Assembly: GCF_018531425.1 (NCBI RefSeq)
Contig: NZ_JAHBOI010000010.1
Coordinates: 1 to 64,000 of the forward strand
Reading direction: 5' to 3'
Length of the DNA: 64,000 nt
DNA from: Paenarthrobacter sp. DKR-5
Lineage (GTDB): Bacteria > Actinomycetota > Actinomycetes > Actinomycetales > Micrococcaceae
Shown here: positions 17,876-26,233 of the stretch, piece after piece
How the letters are laid out: each line of letters begins with the position of its first letter
Numbering within the stretch: the stretch's first letter is position 1
Position numbers and translations under genes: made by a program
Notes under the pieces: generated by a model
The model's input: only the letters and a program-made list of their open reading frames with translations
Database searches by the model: none
Told to the model about the DNA's origin: nothing

Positions 17876-19999
17876 ATGGAACACCCTGTTTCCCCGCACG
17901 CCATGCCCCACACCGCCGCCGATAACCATGCGGTCCATCCCCACGGCCAGCACACCGGCCACAGCACTGCGATGTTCAGGAACAGGTTCTGGCTGAGCCT
18001 GGTGCTGGCACTCCCGGTCGTCGCGTTCAGCGCGATGTTTTCGCGGCTGCTCGGCTACCCGCTCCCGGACTTTCCCGGCATCTCATGGATTCCCCCGCTG
18101 CTGGGCACAGTGATTTTCGTCTACGGCGGCGCTCCGTTCCTCAAGGGCGGCTGGGGCGAACTGACCTCTCGCCGGCCGGGCATGATGCTGCTGATCGCCA
18201 TGGCCATCACCGTCGCCTTCGGCGCCTCCTGGGCCACCACGCTGCATCTGGGCGGGTTCGACCTCGACTTCTGGTGGGAACTGGCGCTGTTGATCGTCAT
18301 CATGCTGCTGGGGCACTGGATGGAGATGCGAGCGCTCGGCTCCGCCCAGGGCGCCCTCGACGCGCTGGCGGCCCTGCTGCCGGATCAAGCGGACAAAATC
18401 GTCGACGGCGAAGTCAGGTCGGTGCCACTGGCGGACATCACCGTGGGAGACCTGGTCCTGGTGCGGTCCGGCGGCCGGGTACCCGCGGACGGCACCGTGG
18501 TCGAAGGGGAGGCCGAATTTGACGAGTCCATGATCACCGGAGAGTCACGGACAGTCGGCCGTGCCGCGGGATCCAGAGTCGTCGCCGGCACTGTGGCCAC
18601 CGACAATGCCGTCCGGGTCCGGGTGGACGCCGTCGGGCCGGATACCGCGCTGGCTGGCATCCAACGCCTGGTCGCAGAGGCGCAGGAGTCCTCCTCGCGG
18701 GCGCAGGCCCTCGCAGACCGCGCTGCTGCGCTACTCTTCTACTTCGCCCTCGGGGCCGGCATCCTCACCTTCCTGGCCTGGACCCTCCTCGGCAGCGTGG
18801 ACGAAGCAGTGGTACGCACGGTGACGGTGCTGGTCATCGCCTGCCCGCACGCGCTGGGGCTGGCCATTCCGCTGGTCATCGCCATTTCGACCGAACGCGC
18901 TGCCCGCGCCGGCGTCCTGATCCGCAACCGGATGGCACTTGAGCAGATGCGCACCATCGATGTCGTCCTCTTCGACAAGACCGGAACCCTCACCGAAGGC
19001 AAACCCGCACTGACCGGGCTCGCCGCCGTCGAAGGCCTGCCGGAACCTGAGCTGCTGGCCCTCGCGGCGGCCGTGGAAGCTGACAGCGAGCACCCGGTCG
19101 CCCGTGCCATCGTCCGCGCCGCGGCCGACGATGCCCAGGTCCGCACCCGCCGCCTGTCCGGCACCGGTTTCAGTTCATTGACCGGCCGGGGAGTCCGGGC
19201 CCTCGTCGGCGGTGCGGAAGTCGCCGTCGGCGGCCCGAACATGCTCGCCGGGCTGGGCCTTCAGCCTCCGGAGGAGCTGGTCCTGCGCACCGCACCATGG
19301 GCCGCGCAGGGCGCTACGCTGCTGCACGTGGTGCGCGACGGGAAAATCATCGGGGCACTGGCCCTCGCGGACCGGGTCCGGGACGAGTCCCGCAGCGCTG
19401 TGCGGGAGCTGCAGGCCCGCGGGGTTACTGTCGCCATGATCACCGGCGATGCCGCGCCGGTGGCTGCTGCGGTGGCACGCGAGCTGGGGATCGACGAGGT
19501 TTTCGCGGACGTCCTCCCGCAGGACAAGGACAAGAAAGTGGCCGAGCTCCAGGCACGCGGCCGGAAAGTGGCCATGGTCGGGGACGGCGTCAACGACTCC
19601 CCCGCCCTTGCACGCTCCGACGTCGGGATCGCCATCGGCGCCGGAACCGACGTGGCGGTGGAATCCGCCGGGGTTGTCCTGGCCGGCAATGACCCGCGCT
19701 CCGTTCTGTCAATGATCGACCTGTCCCGTGCCAGCTACCGCAAGATGATCCAGAACCTCGTCTGGGCCACCGGCTACAACATCGTCGCCGTCCCGGTCGC
19801 TGCCGGCGTGTTCGCCTTCGCCGGCGTCGTCATGTCCCCCGCCGTCGCCGCCATCCTGATGTCGCTGTCCACCATCGTGGTGGCACTGAATGCGCAGCTG
19901 CTGCGCCGGATCGACCTCACCCCGGCGCCAGCCGGCGCGGCCCAGTCCGCCGGGGCGGCCGGGGAAGCCGGGAAAGCCGCGGGTGCCCTTCGACTCTAG
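17876..19999 (+). CDS. copB: Copper-translocating P1B-type ATPase, CPH class (CopB-like)
   Basis: This 707-residue membrane pump uses ATP to export metal ions. The N-terminus is His-rich (HPVSPHAMPHTAADNH...H) instead of carrying a CxxC metal-binding domain. The transmembrane metal site is CPHALGLAIP (Cys322 region), which marks the P1B-3/CopB class linked to copper or silver. The phosphorylation motif DKTGTLTEG (Asp near 367), the actuator TGES and the SEHPVARAI motif are all intact, so it should be active. A CsoR-type operator overlaps its promoter. No csoR or copZ gene is next to it. Which metal and oxidation state it moves is inferred from the class. Confidence 0.93.
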   Translation: MEHPVSPHAMPHTAADNHAVHPHGQHTGHSTAMFRNRFWLSLVLALPVVAFSAMFSRLLGYPLPDFPGISWIPPLLGTVIFVYGGAPFLKGGWGELTSRRPGMMLLIAMAITVAFGASWATTLHLGGFDLDFWWELALLIVIMLLGHWMEMRALGSAQGALDALAALLPDQADKIVDGEVRSVPLADITVGDLVLVRSGGRVPADGTVVEGEAEFDESMITGESRTVGRAAGSRVVAGTVATDNAVRVRVDAVGPDTALAGIQRLVAEAQESSSRAQALADRAAALLFYFALGAGILTFLAWTLLGSVDEAVVRTVTVLVIACPHALGLAIPLVIAISTERAARAGVLIRNRMALEQMRTIDVVLFDKTGTLTEGKPALTGLAAVEGLPEPELLALAAAVEADSEHPVARAIVRAAADDAQVRTRRLSGTGFSSLTGRGVRALVGGAEVAVGGPNMLAGLGLQPPEELVLRTAPWAAQGATLLHVVRDGKIIGALALADRVRDESRSAVRELQARGVTVAMITGDAAPVAAAVARELGIDEVFADVLPQDKDKKVAELQARGRKVAMVGDGVNDSPALARSDVGIAIGAGTDVAVESAGVVLAGNDPRSVLSMIDLSRASYRKMIQNLVWATGYNIVAVPVAAGVFAFAGVVMSPAVAAILMSLSTIVVALNAQLLRRIDLTPAPAGAAQSAGAAGEAGKAAGALRL

Positions 20000-20079
20000 G
20001 AAAACGGTGCTCCGTCCGGGAAGCTGGCGCCGAGCCGATCGGCGCGGAGACCGGCGGAGACGGCGGAGGGAGACAGGCG

Positions 20080-20286
20080 ATGCTGTGGTGGCAGGACGTG
20101 CTGCTGGGGTTCTGGAACGGCCTGACCGGCTGGATTGTGCTCATCGTGCACCTGTTCGGGGCCTGGAAGGAGTTCCCGGTCTACAACGTCTCCCGCACAG
20201 GCGGCTGGTACGACTTCGGGTTCCTGGCCGGCGCCGGCTCCCCGCTGCTTGGCGGCTGGGGCGCGCGCGCCGGACGCCGCCGCTGA
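20080..20286 (+). CDS. Small membrane protein (68 aa)
   Basis: The protein starts after a GAGGGAG ribosome site. It has one hydrophobic helix near residues 7-27 (FWNGLTGWIVLIVHLFGAW) and a glycine-rich, Arg-terminated tail. Trp-rich short proteins of this kind are common in actinobacteria; I do not recognise a characterised family. It lies 80 bp downstream of the copper ATPase on the same strand and may be co-transcribed, but no metal-binding motif is visible. Confidence 0.7.
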   Translation: MLWWQDVLLGFWNGLTGWIVLIVHLFGAWKEFPVYNVSRTGGWYDFGFLAGAGSPLLGGWGARAGRRR

Positions 20287-20389
20287 GCGGATCGCTCGGT
20301 TAGAATCCGAATGCAGCCAGCCCAGGGGACGTGCAGAGGACGGGCGCTGCGGTCCAGTGAACTTGGGAAAATGAAAGGTCCGGCCGGGC

Positions 20390-21628
20390 ATGCGCAGCGT
20401 GGAGTTGAGCCGGGCGGAGGAGCGCGCCCGCGCCGCCGTCCTGCGCGAGTACGGCCTGCCCTTCAACGGCCGCGCGGCGCACGGCGTCGCGGCCCCCGAA
20501 GACGGCACCGCCAGGGACCTGAGCCGGCTGGTGGGGCTCGCGGCCGAGCTCTGCGGGGCCCCGTACGGTGTCCTCAACATCATCACGGAGGACCACCAGC
20601 ACCAGGTCGCCGCGGCTGGAATCGATCCGGGCATCTGCTCGCGCGAGGACTCCATGTGCGCCCGGGTTTTCCTCTCCGGGCGCACCACCGTGGTGCCCGA
20701 CGCGAGCACGGATCCGCGCTTCACGGACAACCCGTTCGTGACCGGGGCCCTCGGACAGGTCCGCTTTTATGCGTCCGTCCCCTTGGTGACACCGTCGGGC
20801 CACGCACTTGGCACGCTCTGCGTCTTCGCCGAGGAAGCCGGGGCCTTGGACGGCACCCGGCAGCGGCAGCTGGAGACTCTCGCCGCCCAGGCCATGGACA
20901 TCCTCGAGCTGCAGCACCGCACCCGGCAGTTGAAGGCAACGCTGCGGGAGCTGCAGCGCAGCAACGACAGTCTCGCAGCGTTCGCCGGTCGTGTGAGCCA
21001 CGACCTGCGCAACCCGCTGGCCGCCATCCTCGGCTATGTGGAGCTCAGCGAGCAGGACCCCGACGTCCCCGCCCACGGTGCAGCCTCGGGCTACCTCCGG
21101 ACGGTTGCCGGCATCGGCCGCCGCATGCTCACCGTGCTGGACGATGTCCTGGGCTTCTCACGGGTGGGCGGCACCCTTCAGCGGACGGAGCTCTCCCTCG
21201 CCGCGCTGGTGGAGGACATCCGGCAGGACCTGCACCCGGCCATCCGGGGCGCCGGAGGCAGCCTGACCTGCAATGACCTGGCCTTCGTGGCAGATGCGGG
21301 CCAGACGCGCACCCTTCTTCAGAACCTCATCGCCAACGCGCTGAGCTACGGCCGGCCCGGAGCGGCGCCGACGGTCCATGTCACCGGCACTGCCGGGAGC
21401 TCCGGGACTGTTCTGCGCGTCATCGACCGCGGCAAGGGCATCCCCGCCCACGAGCGCCGCCGCGTCCAGGAGCCGTTGGTCCGCCTGCATCGCGACGGAG
21501 ACGGCAGCGGCTCGGGTCTTGGCCTGGCCACGTGCGCCCGGATCGCCGAAGCCCACGGCGGCTCGCTCGATATCGGCGAAACCGCCGGGGGCGGCACCAC
21601 TGTCACCGTAAGCTTTCCCGCGGGCTGA
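20390..21628 (+). CDS. GAF-domain sensor histidine kinase
   Basis: This 412-residue soluble kinase has a GAF domain (about 45-185; APYGVLNIITEDHQHQVAAA) followed by a dimerization/phosphoacceptor helix (RVSHDLRNPLAAILGYVELS, His204) and an HATPase domain. The HATPase has an N box (LIANALSYG), a G1-like DRGKGIP and a G2 GSGSGLGLATCARI. There are no membrane helices, so the signal is cytoplasmic, and GAF domains of this type often sense light, redox or small ligands. It is convergent with the receiver-phosphatase gene, with 28 bp between the stops, so they may form one signalling module despite separate transcripts. Confidence 0.9.
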   Translation: MRSVELSRAEERARAAVLREYGLPFNGRAAHGVAAPEDGTARDLSRLVGLAAELCGAPYGVLNIITEDHQHQVAAAGIDPGICSREDSMCARVFLSGRTTVVPDASTDPRFTDNPFVTGALGQVRFYASVPLVTPSGHALGTLCVFAEEAGALDGTRQRQLETLAAQAMDILELQHRTRQLKATLRELQRSNDSLAAFAGRVSHDLRNPLAAILGYVELSEQDPDVPAHGAASGYLRTVAGIGRRMLTVLDDVLGFSRVGGTLQRTELSLAALVEDIRQDLHPAIRGAGGSLTCNDLAFVADAGQTRTLLQNLIANALSYGRPGAAPTVHVTGTAGSSGTVLRVIDRGKGIPAHERRRVQEPLVRLHRDGDGSGSGLGLATCARIAEAHGGSLDIGETAGGGTTVTVSFPAG

Positions 21629-21656
21629 CCACGGCGCGCGGGTGCCCCGCAGGGTG

Positions 21657-22778
21657 TCAGCCCGGCAGCAGCGCGCTGACCTCCGCAGGACGGCGCAGGA
21701 CGACGACGGTCACATCATCGGAGACCTCCGCCGGAGCGACAAGCCGCAGAATGGCGTCGCAGGCTTCCTCTGCCCCGGTGCTGCCGGCGACGGCGGCTCC
21801 GAGCGCTTCGACCAGCTCCTCAACGGTGTCGTATACGTCGAGGACACCGTCGCTGACGACGGCGAGCGCATCGCCGTCGTCGAGCTGCACCCCGGCCGCG
21901 GACCATTCGTGGTCCGGCCACGCGCCCACCGGCGGCCCGCTCGAGGCGAGGCGGCGGACGGCACCGCCGGCCGCGACGTGGAAGGCCAGCCCGTGCCCGG
22001 CATCCACGTAGCTCACCGCCCCGGAGACTGCATCGAGCCGGGCGTGGAACAAGGTGACAAAGGATTCCGAGTGCTCAAGATCGGCTTCGAGGGTGCGGCC
22101 CGCGGAGCGGAACGCGGATTCGACGTCGGGCCGCTTGCCGGCCGAGCGCATCACCGCCCGCACCGTGGCAGCGATCAGCGCGGCCCCCATGCCCTTGCCC
22201 ATCGCGTCTGCCACCGTCAGCTGCACGCCCTCGGGGGTCGGGTACCAGTCGAAGAAATCGCCGCCGACGCTGCGGGACGGCTGCATGCGGCCGGCAATCT
22301 CATAACCGGCCAGCTGGGGAGCCTCCCGCGGCAGCAGGCTCCGCTGCACCTCGGCAGCACGCTCCAGGTCACCGTCCACGGCGGGGGCGGGCGCGGGCGC
22401 GGCGCGCGGCCGGCGGAAAAGCGCATTGATTCTCGCCTGGATCTCCCGGGGGCTGAACGGCTTGCTGACATAGTCGTCGGCCCCTGTTTCCAGCCCGATA
22501 AGCCGGTCGATTTCGTCCGCCCGCGCAGTGATCATGATGACGTAGGCGTCCGAGAAGAGCCTCAGCTGCCGGCACACGTCGACGCCGTCGTGATCCGGCA
22601 GGTTCAGGTCAAGGGTGACCAGGTCCGCACCCGAGCTTCGCACGGCCTCCAGGCCCGCTTCGCCGTTGCCGGCCTCCGCCACCTCGAATCCTTGCAGCGA
22701 GAGGATCTTGACCAGCAGGCCCCGGATGTCCGGATCGTCCTCAATGACAACGGCGCGGCGAATCGGCTTGTCAGGCAT
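21657..22778 (-). CDS. Response-regulator receiver/PP2C (SpoIIE) phosphatase fusion
   Basis: This 373-residue protein has a receiver domain at 1-120 and a SpoIIE/RsbU-type PP2C Ser/Thr phosphatase domain (about 150-370). The receiver has an acidic pocket VIEDDPD, phospho-acceptor Asp57 in LDLNLPDHDG and the SKPFSP lysine. The phosphatase shows SVGGDFFDWYP, VADAMGKGMGAALIA and ALAVVSDGVLD. Such fusions typically dephosphorylate STAS anti-anti-sigma proteins and so switch on stress sigma factors. A SpoIIAA-like protein lies far away at 56.5 kb; no anti-sigma gene is adjacent. The ATG at 22778 is preferred, as it opens directly on the receiver fold. Confidence 0.92.
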   Translation of the reverse strand: MPDKPIRRAVVIEDDPDIRGLLVKILSLQGFEVAEAGNGEAGLEAVRSSGADLVTLDLNLPDHDGVDVCRQLRLFSDAYVIMITARADEIDRLIGLETGADDYVSKPFSPREIQARINALFRRPRAAPAPAPAVDGDLERAAEVQRSLLPREAPQLAGYEIAGRMQPSRSVGGDFFDWYPTPEGVQLTVADAMGKGMGAALIAATVRAVMRSAGKRPDVESAFRSAGRTLEADLEHSESFVTLFHARLDAVSGAVSYVDAGHGLAFHVAAGGAVRRLASSGPPVGAWPDHEWSAAGVQLDDGDALAVVSDGVLDVYDTVEELVEALGAAVAGSTGAEEACDAILRLVAPAEVSDDVTVVVLRRPAEVSALLPG

Positions 22779-22862
22779 GCCACTACTTAACCCCGACGCC
22801 AAGCGGTTTGTCATCCCGGGCGCCCGCCCGCGGGGGCGCTATGGTAGGTGCCGGGGGCGCGG

Positions 22863-24575
22863 ATGGCCCTCCGCCCGCCGCCGGCGGGACAGGAACCGGA
22901 CCACACATTTGGAGCTGCCGACGCCGTGGACGCGCTGACCAGCCTTTTCCCGATCCGCACCTCACTTGCCCGCGAGCTGTCGTTGCGCGGGCGCGTCGTG
23001 CTCAGCCAGCTTCCGCTCTGCGTCACTGCGCTGCTCCTGGCAGCGGGTGCAGCACTGTTCCACGAGCATCTGCTCGGCAACCCGCACTTCATCACCGGAA
23101 TCCTGCTCACCGTGGTCCTGCTGCTGGTCTGCGCGGCAGTGCCGTGGGAGAAGCTGCCCTTCCCCTCCTTCCTTCTCATTCCGGTGCTTGATTTCGTTCC
23201 CGTCGGGCTGATCCGCTTCGGCGCGGACAACGACCTGCAGGGACTGGGTCTGCTTGCCATCTTCCCGGTGATCTGGCTGGCCGCCTCGGGCCTCTACCGG
23301 CGAGCCTCCATCGCCGTCGCCACGCTGGCTACCCTGGTGATGGCTTGGGCCCCCGTCTTCGCCGCGGGCGGCGGGATCAGCGCGAAGAGCCTCTCGCGGC
23401 CGCTGCTGCTGCCGTTCATGGCCCTGGCGATCGGCGTCACGGTCAGCGCGATGACCCACCGCCTGCTGACCCAGCAGGCCATGGTCCAGTCACAGGGAGC
23501 GCGCCTGCAGGACCTGCTCCTCGCCAGCGGACGCCGGGAACGGCTGCTGGACGCCGTGGTCGAGGCGGTCGACGTCGGCGTCGTCGCGGTGGACTCGGCC
23601 GGCTCCGATGTGCTGGCCAACCGGAAGCAGCGCGAATTCGACCGCATCGCCCGGCCGGCCGGCGCCTCGTATCCACCGGACCAGGACTGGCTCGTCGTCG
23701 GCAGCGACGGGCTCACGCCGGTGCCGCCGGAGCGCCGGCCGCGCGCCAGGGCGATGCGGGGCGAGTCCTTTTCCGACTACCTCGTCTGGATCGGCCCCGA
23801 GGGCAGCCGCCGGGTCCTGTCCACCTCCGCGCGCCCGCTGACGGATTCACACGGCGGCCGCGAGGGGGCCGTCGTCACCTACAACGACGTCACCGAGCTG
23901 GTGAAGGCGCGCAACGCCAAGGATGATTTCGTGGCCAACGTGACGCATGAACTCCGGACCCCGCTCACGTCCATCCTGGGGTACGTGGAGCTGCTGTCGA
24001 TGGATGAGGCCCTGGATCCTCAGGTCGGCGAGGGGCTGAAGGTGATCGCGCGCAACTCCGAACGGCTGCTGGTCCTCGTCAATGACCTGCTCACCGCCGT
24101 CGTCCCGCCGACGGGCATCCGCCCGGCGCCCGCGGACCTCGCGGAGTCGGTACGGATCAGCGCGGCCGCTGCGGAGCCGGCGGCCGAGCGCAACGGCGTC
24201 GTCCTGCGCACCCGGCTCGACGACCCGCTGCCGGGGCGCTTCGACGCCGAACGTATCGGGCAGGTGCTGGATAACCTGCTCTCCAACGCCGTCAAGTACT
24301 CCCCCGGCGGCGGCACGGTCACTGTCAGCGCCGAGCGCTCGGGACCGTTGCTTGTCTGCAGCGTCTCGGACGAGGGCATGGGGATGACCGATGATGAGGC
24401 CTCGGACGTCTTCACCCGGTTCTTCCGCGGCGCCGGCGCACGCAAGGCCGCCATTCCCGGGATCGGGCTTGGCCTTTCGATTGCCAAGGGCATTGTCGAG
24501 GACCACGGAGGACGGATCAGCTGCCGGAGCGAATCCGGCCGCGGCACGACCATGACGTTCACTCTCCCCGCTTAG
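22863..24575 (+). CDS. Membrane sensor histidine kinase with PAS-like domain
   Basis: About 570 residues. An N-terminal hydrophobic region with roughly five to six helices (about 30-200) is followed by a PAS-like segment (VGVVAVDSAGSDVLANRKQ), a HisKA domain (FVANVTHELRTPLTSILGYVELL, His about 362) and an HATPase domain (LDNLLSNAVKYSPGGG, IGLGLSIAKGIVEDHGG). All catalytic boxes are intact. The start is uncertain: ATG at 22863, with a GTG at 22848 and a GTG at 22926 as alternatives; none has a strong ribosome site. It is divergent from the receiver-PP2C gene, 84 bp away, making that protein its likely partner. Confidence 0.88.
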   Translation: MALRPPPAGQEPDHTFGAADAVDALTSLFPIRTSLARELSLRGRVVLSQLPLCVTALLLAAGAALFHEHLLGNPHFITGILLTVVLLLVCAAVPWEKLPFPSFLLIPVLDFVPVGLIRFGADNDLQGLGLLAIFPVIWLAASGLYRRASIAVATLATLVMAWAPVFAAGGGISAKSLSRPLLLPFMALAIGVTVSAMTHRLLTQQAMVQSQGARLQDLLLASGRRERLLDAVVEAVDVGVVAVDSAGSDVLANRKQREFDRIARPAGASYPPDQDWLVVGSDGLTPVPPERRPRARAMRGESFSDYLVWIGPEGSRRVLSTSARPLTDSHGGREGAVVTYNDVTELVKARNAKDDFVANVTHELRTPLTSILGYVELLSMDEALDPQVGEGLKVIARNSERLLVLVNDLLTAVVPPTGIRPAPADLAESVRISAAAAEPAAERNGVVLRTRLDDPLPGRFDAERIGQVLDNLLSNAVKYSPGGGTVTVSAERSGPLLVCSVSDEGMGMTDDEASDVFTRFFRGAGARKAAIPGIGLGLSIAKGIVEDHGGRISCRSESGRGTTMTFTLPA

Positions 24576-24693
24576 CACCCCCGGCGCCGGGCCGCGAAGC
24601 CGGCCGGGGCACCCTTGACGACGGTTGGTGCTGGGTCTACCGTGTGGCCTCTAATGCGGACTTTCGCAGCACCAAGGGGCAAGGAGCCTGCGA

Positions 24694-25470
24694 ATGAAAC
24701 CTTTATGGCGGGCGGGAGCGGCGCTGGCCGCGCTGTTGCTGTCGACCCTCGCCTGCGGCATTCCTGCGGCGGATGCGCGGCCGCCGGGAGGCACCGGCGG
24801 CGGCCGGCACGGCATGGTCAGCGTCACCTTCGACGACGGCTGGGCCAGCCAGTTCCAGCACGCCCTGCCGGTGCTGGAGCGGTACGGCATTCCCGCCACG
24901 CTCTACCTGATCTCCGGCTCCATCGGCGATTCCCCGTCCTACATGACGGCGTCCCAGGTGAAGGCCTTCGCTGCGCGCGGCGACGAGATTGCCGCGCACA
25001 CCGTCACCCACCCGCACCTGACGCAGCTCAGCGCGGCACGGCTGGACGCGGAGCTGCGGCAGGGCCAGGCGGATCTGCGGCGCCTGTTCGGTGCGTCCGC
25101 CGCCGTGGATTTCGCCTCCCCCTACGGGGAGTACAACGACGCGACCCTCAAAGCCATCCGGAAGTACTATGCCACCCAGCGGTCCACCGACACCGGGTAC
25201 AACACCGCCGCCGGCTACAACCCCTCCAACCTGCTCGTGCAGAACATCGACGCCCACACGAGCGCGGCCACGGTCCGGGGCTGGGCGGCCCGGGCCGAGT
25301 CCAGCAAGTCATGGCTGATCCTCGTCTACCACGAGATCGGCGCCTCCCTCGGCGGCGACATCTACCACAGCGATACCGCCGTGTTCGAGGCGCAGATGCG
25401 CGAGATCGACAGCAGCCCGCTCGAGGCGGTCACCGTGCGCGAGGGTGCGGCAGCCCTCGCCGGGCAGTAG
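24694..25470 (+). CDS. Secreted polysaccharide deacetylase (NodB domain)
   Basis: This 258-residue protein has a signal peptide (hydrophobic core AALAALLLSTLACGIPAADA) and a NodB homology domain. Motif 1 is VTFDDGW with the general base Asp, and motif 2 is HTVTHPHL with the metal-binding histidines. A late YGEYND segment fits motif 3, and YHEIG lies near the end. Members remove acetyl groups from chitin-like, peptidoglycan or surface polysaccharide. An AAGGAG site supports the ATG. The following lipoprotein gene starts six bases after the stop, so the two are translationally coupled. Confidence 0.92.
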   Translation: MKPLWRAGAALAALLLSTLACGIPAADARPPGGTGGGRHGMVSVTFDDGWASQFQHALPVLERYGIPATLYLISGSIGDSPSYMTASQVKAFAARGDEIAAHTVTHPHLTQLSAARLDAELRQGQADLRRLFGASAAVDFASPYGEYNDATLKAIRKYYATQRSTDTGYNTAAGYNPSNLLVQNIDAHTSAATVRGWAARAESSKSWLILVYHEIGASLGGDIYHSDTAVFEAQMREIDSSPLEAVTVREGAAALAGQ

Positions 25471-25476
25471 TCCCGC

Positions 25477-26145
25477 GTGTCCGGCCGCTCCCGGCAGTCG
25501 GTGGGTTCAACAGCCGTCGTGCTGCTGCTCGCCGCCCTCACCGCCTGCAGCGGGTCGCCGCCGCCTGAGCCCCCGACCCCCAGCCGTCCTTCGCCTACCG
25601 TCTCGACGGCGGACGGGATTGTGGTAACCACCGTGTACACCACCGCATACACCTGGTTCGACAACACGCCGCCCGGCTCCAGCTCCATCTCCTACCCTGT
25701 CCTGCACCGGACCGCGGGAGGCACCGGCACCTACGGCGACCCTGTCACCGTGGCGGTGGGCCACTCGAAAGCCAGCGGCAAGGACGTGCCGGACTTCAGC
25801 CCCGGCACCCGGATCTACCTGCCCGACGTCCGCCGTTACTTCATGGTCGAGGACAGCTGCGGTGACGGTCCGAAGCCCGAGGACGGCCCGTGCCACCAGG
25901 GCCGGAATGCCGACGGTTCCGGTTCCACGATCTGGCTCGACGTGTGGATCGGCGGCGAGGGCGGCACTGCCCGCGAGGCCCGCCGGTGCGCGAGCCGGGT
26001 CACCGGGCCCAAAGGCACAATGCACACGGCGGTCTTCAACCCGGCCCGGGACTTCGCAGTGGCGCCGGGCAAAGGAGTCTTCCACGACGGCACCTGCGAC
26101 GTCGGGTACGGCAACGAGCTCGTCAAAGGCGCGGGCGCGGGCTAG
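25477..26145 (+). CDS. Secreted lipoprotein of unknown function
   Basis: This 222-residue protein starts at GTG immediately after the deacetylase. It has a signal peptide ending in the lipobox LTAC, then a Pro/Ser-rich linker. The globular part has four cysteines (SCGDGPK...GPC, RRCAS, GTCDVGYGN) and a YTTAYTWFDNTPPGS...Y segment followed by VAVGHSKASG and FSPGTRIYLPDVRRYFMVEDSC. This pattern recalls double-psi beta-barrel (RlpA/3D-like) secreted proteins, which act on or bind cell-wall glycans, but I cannot place it firmly. Coupling to a deacetylase supports an envelope role. Confidence 0.75.
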   Translation: MSGRSRQSVGSTAVVLLLAALTACSGSPPPEPPTPSRPSPTVSTADGIVVTTVYTTAYTWFDNTPPGSSSISYPVLHRTAGGTGTYGDPVTVAVGHSKASGKDVPDFSPGTRIYLPDVRRYFMVEDSCGDGPKPEDGPCHQGRNADGSGSTIWLDVWIGGEGGTAREARRCASRVTGPKGTMHTAVFNPARDFAVAPGKGVFHDGTCDVGYGNELVKGAGAG

Positions 26146-26233
26146 GCCCCGGCTTGGAACAATCATCAGGTGGCATCTGTAAAATCGGCCCCATGATCCA
26201 CCGGAACCCTGCGTCCGTGGCCGGGCCGCGCCT

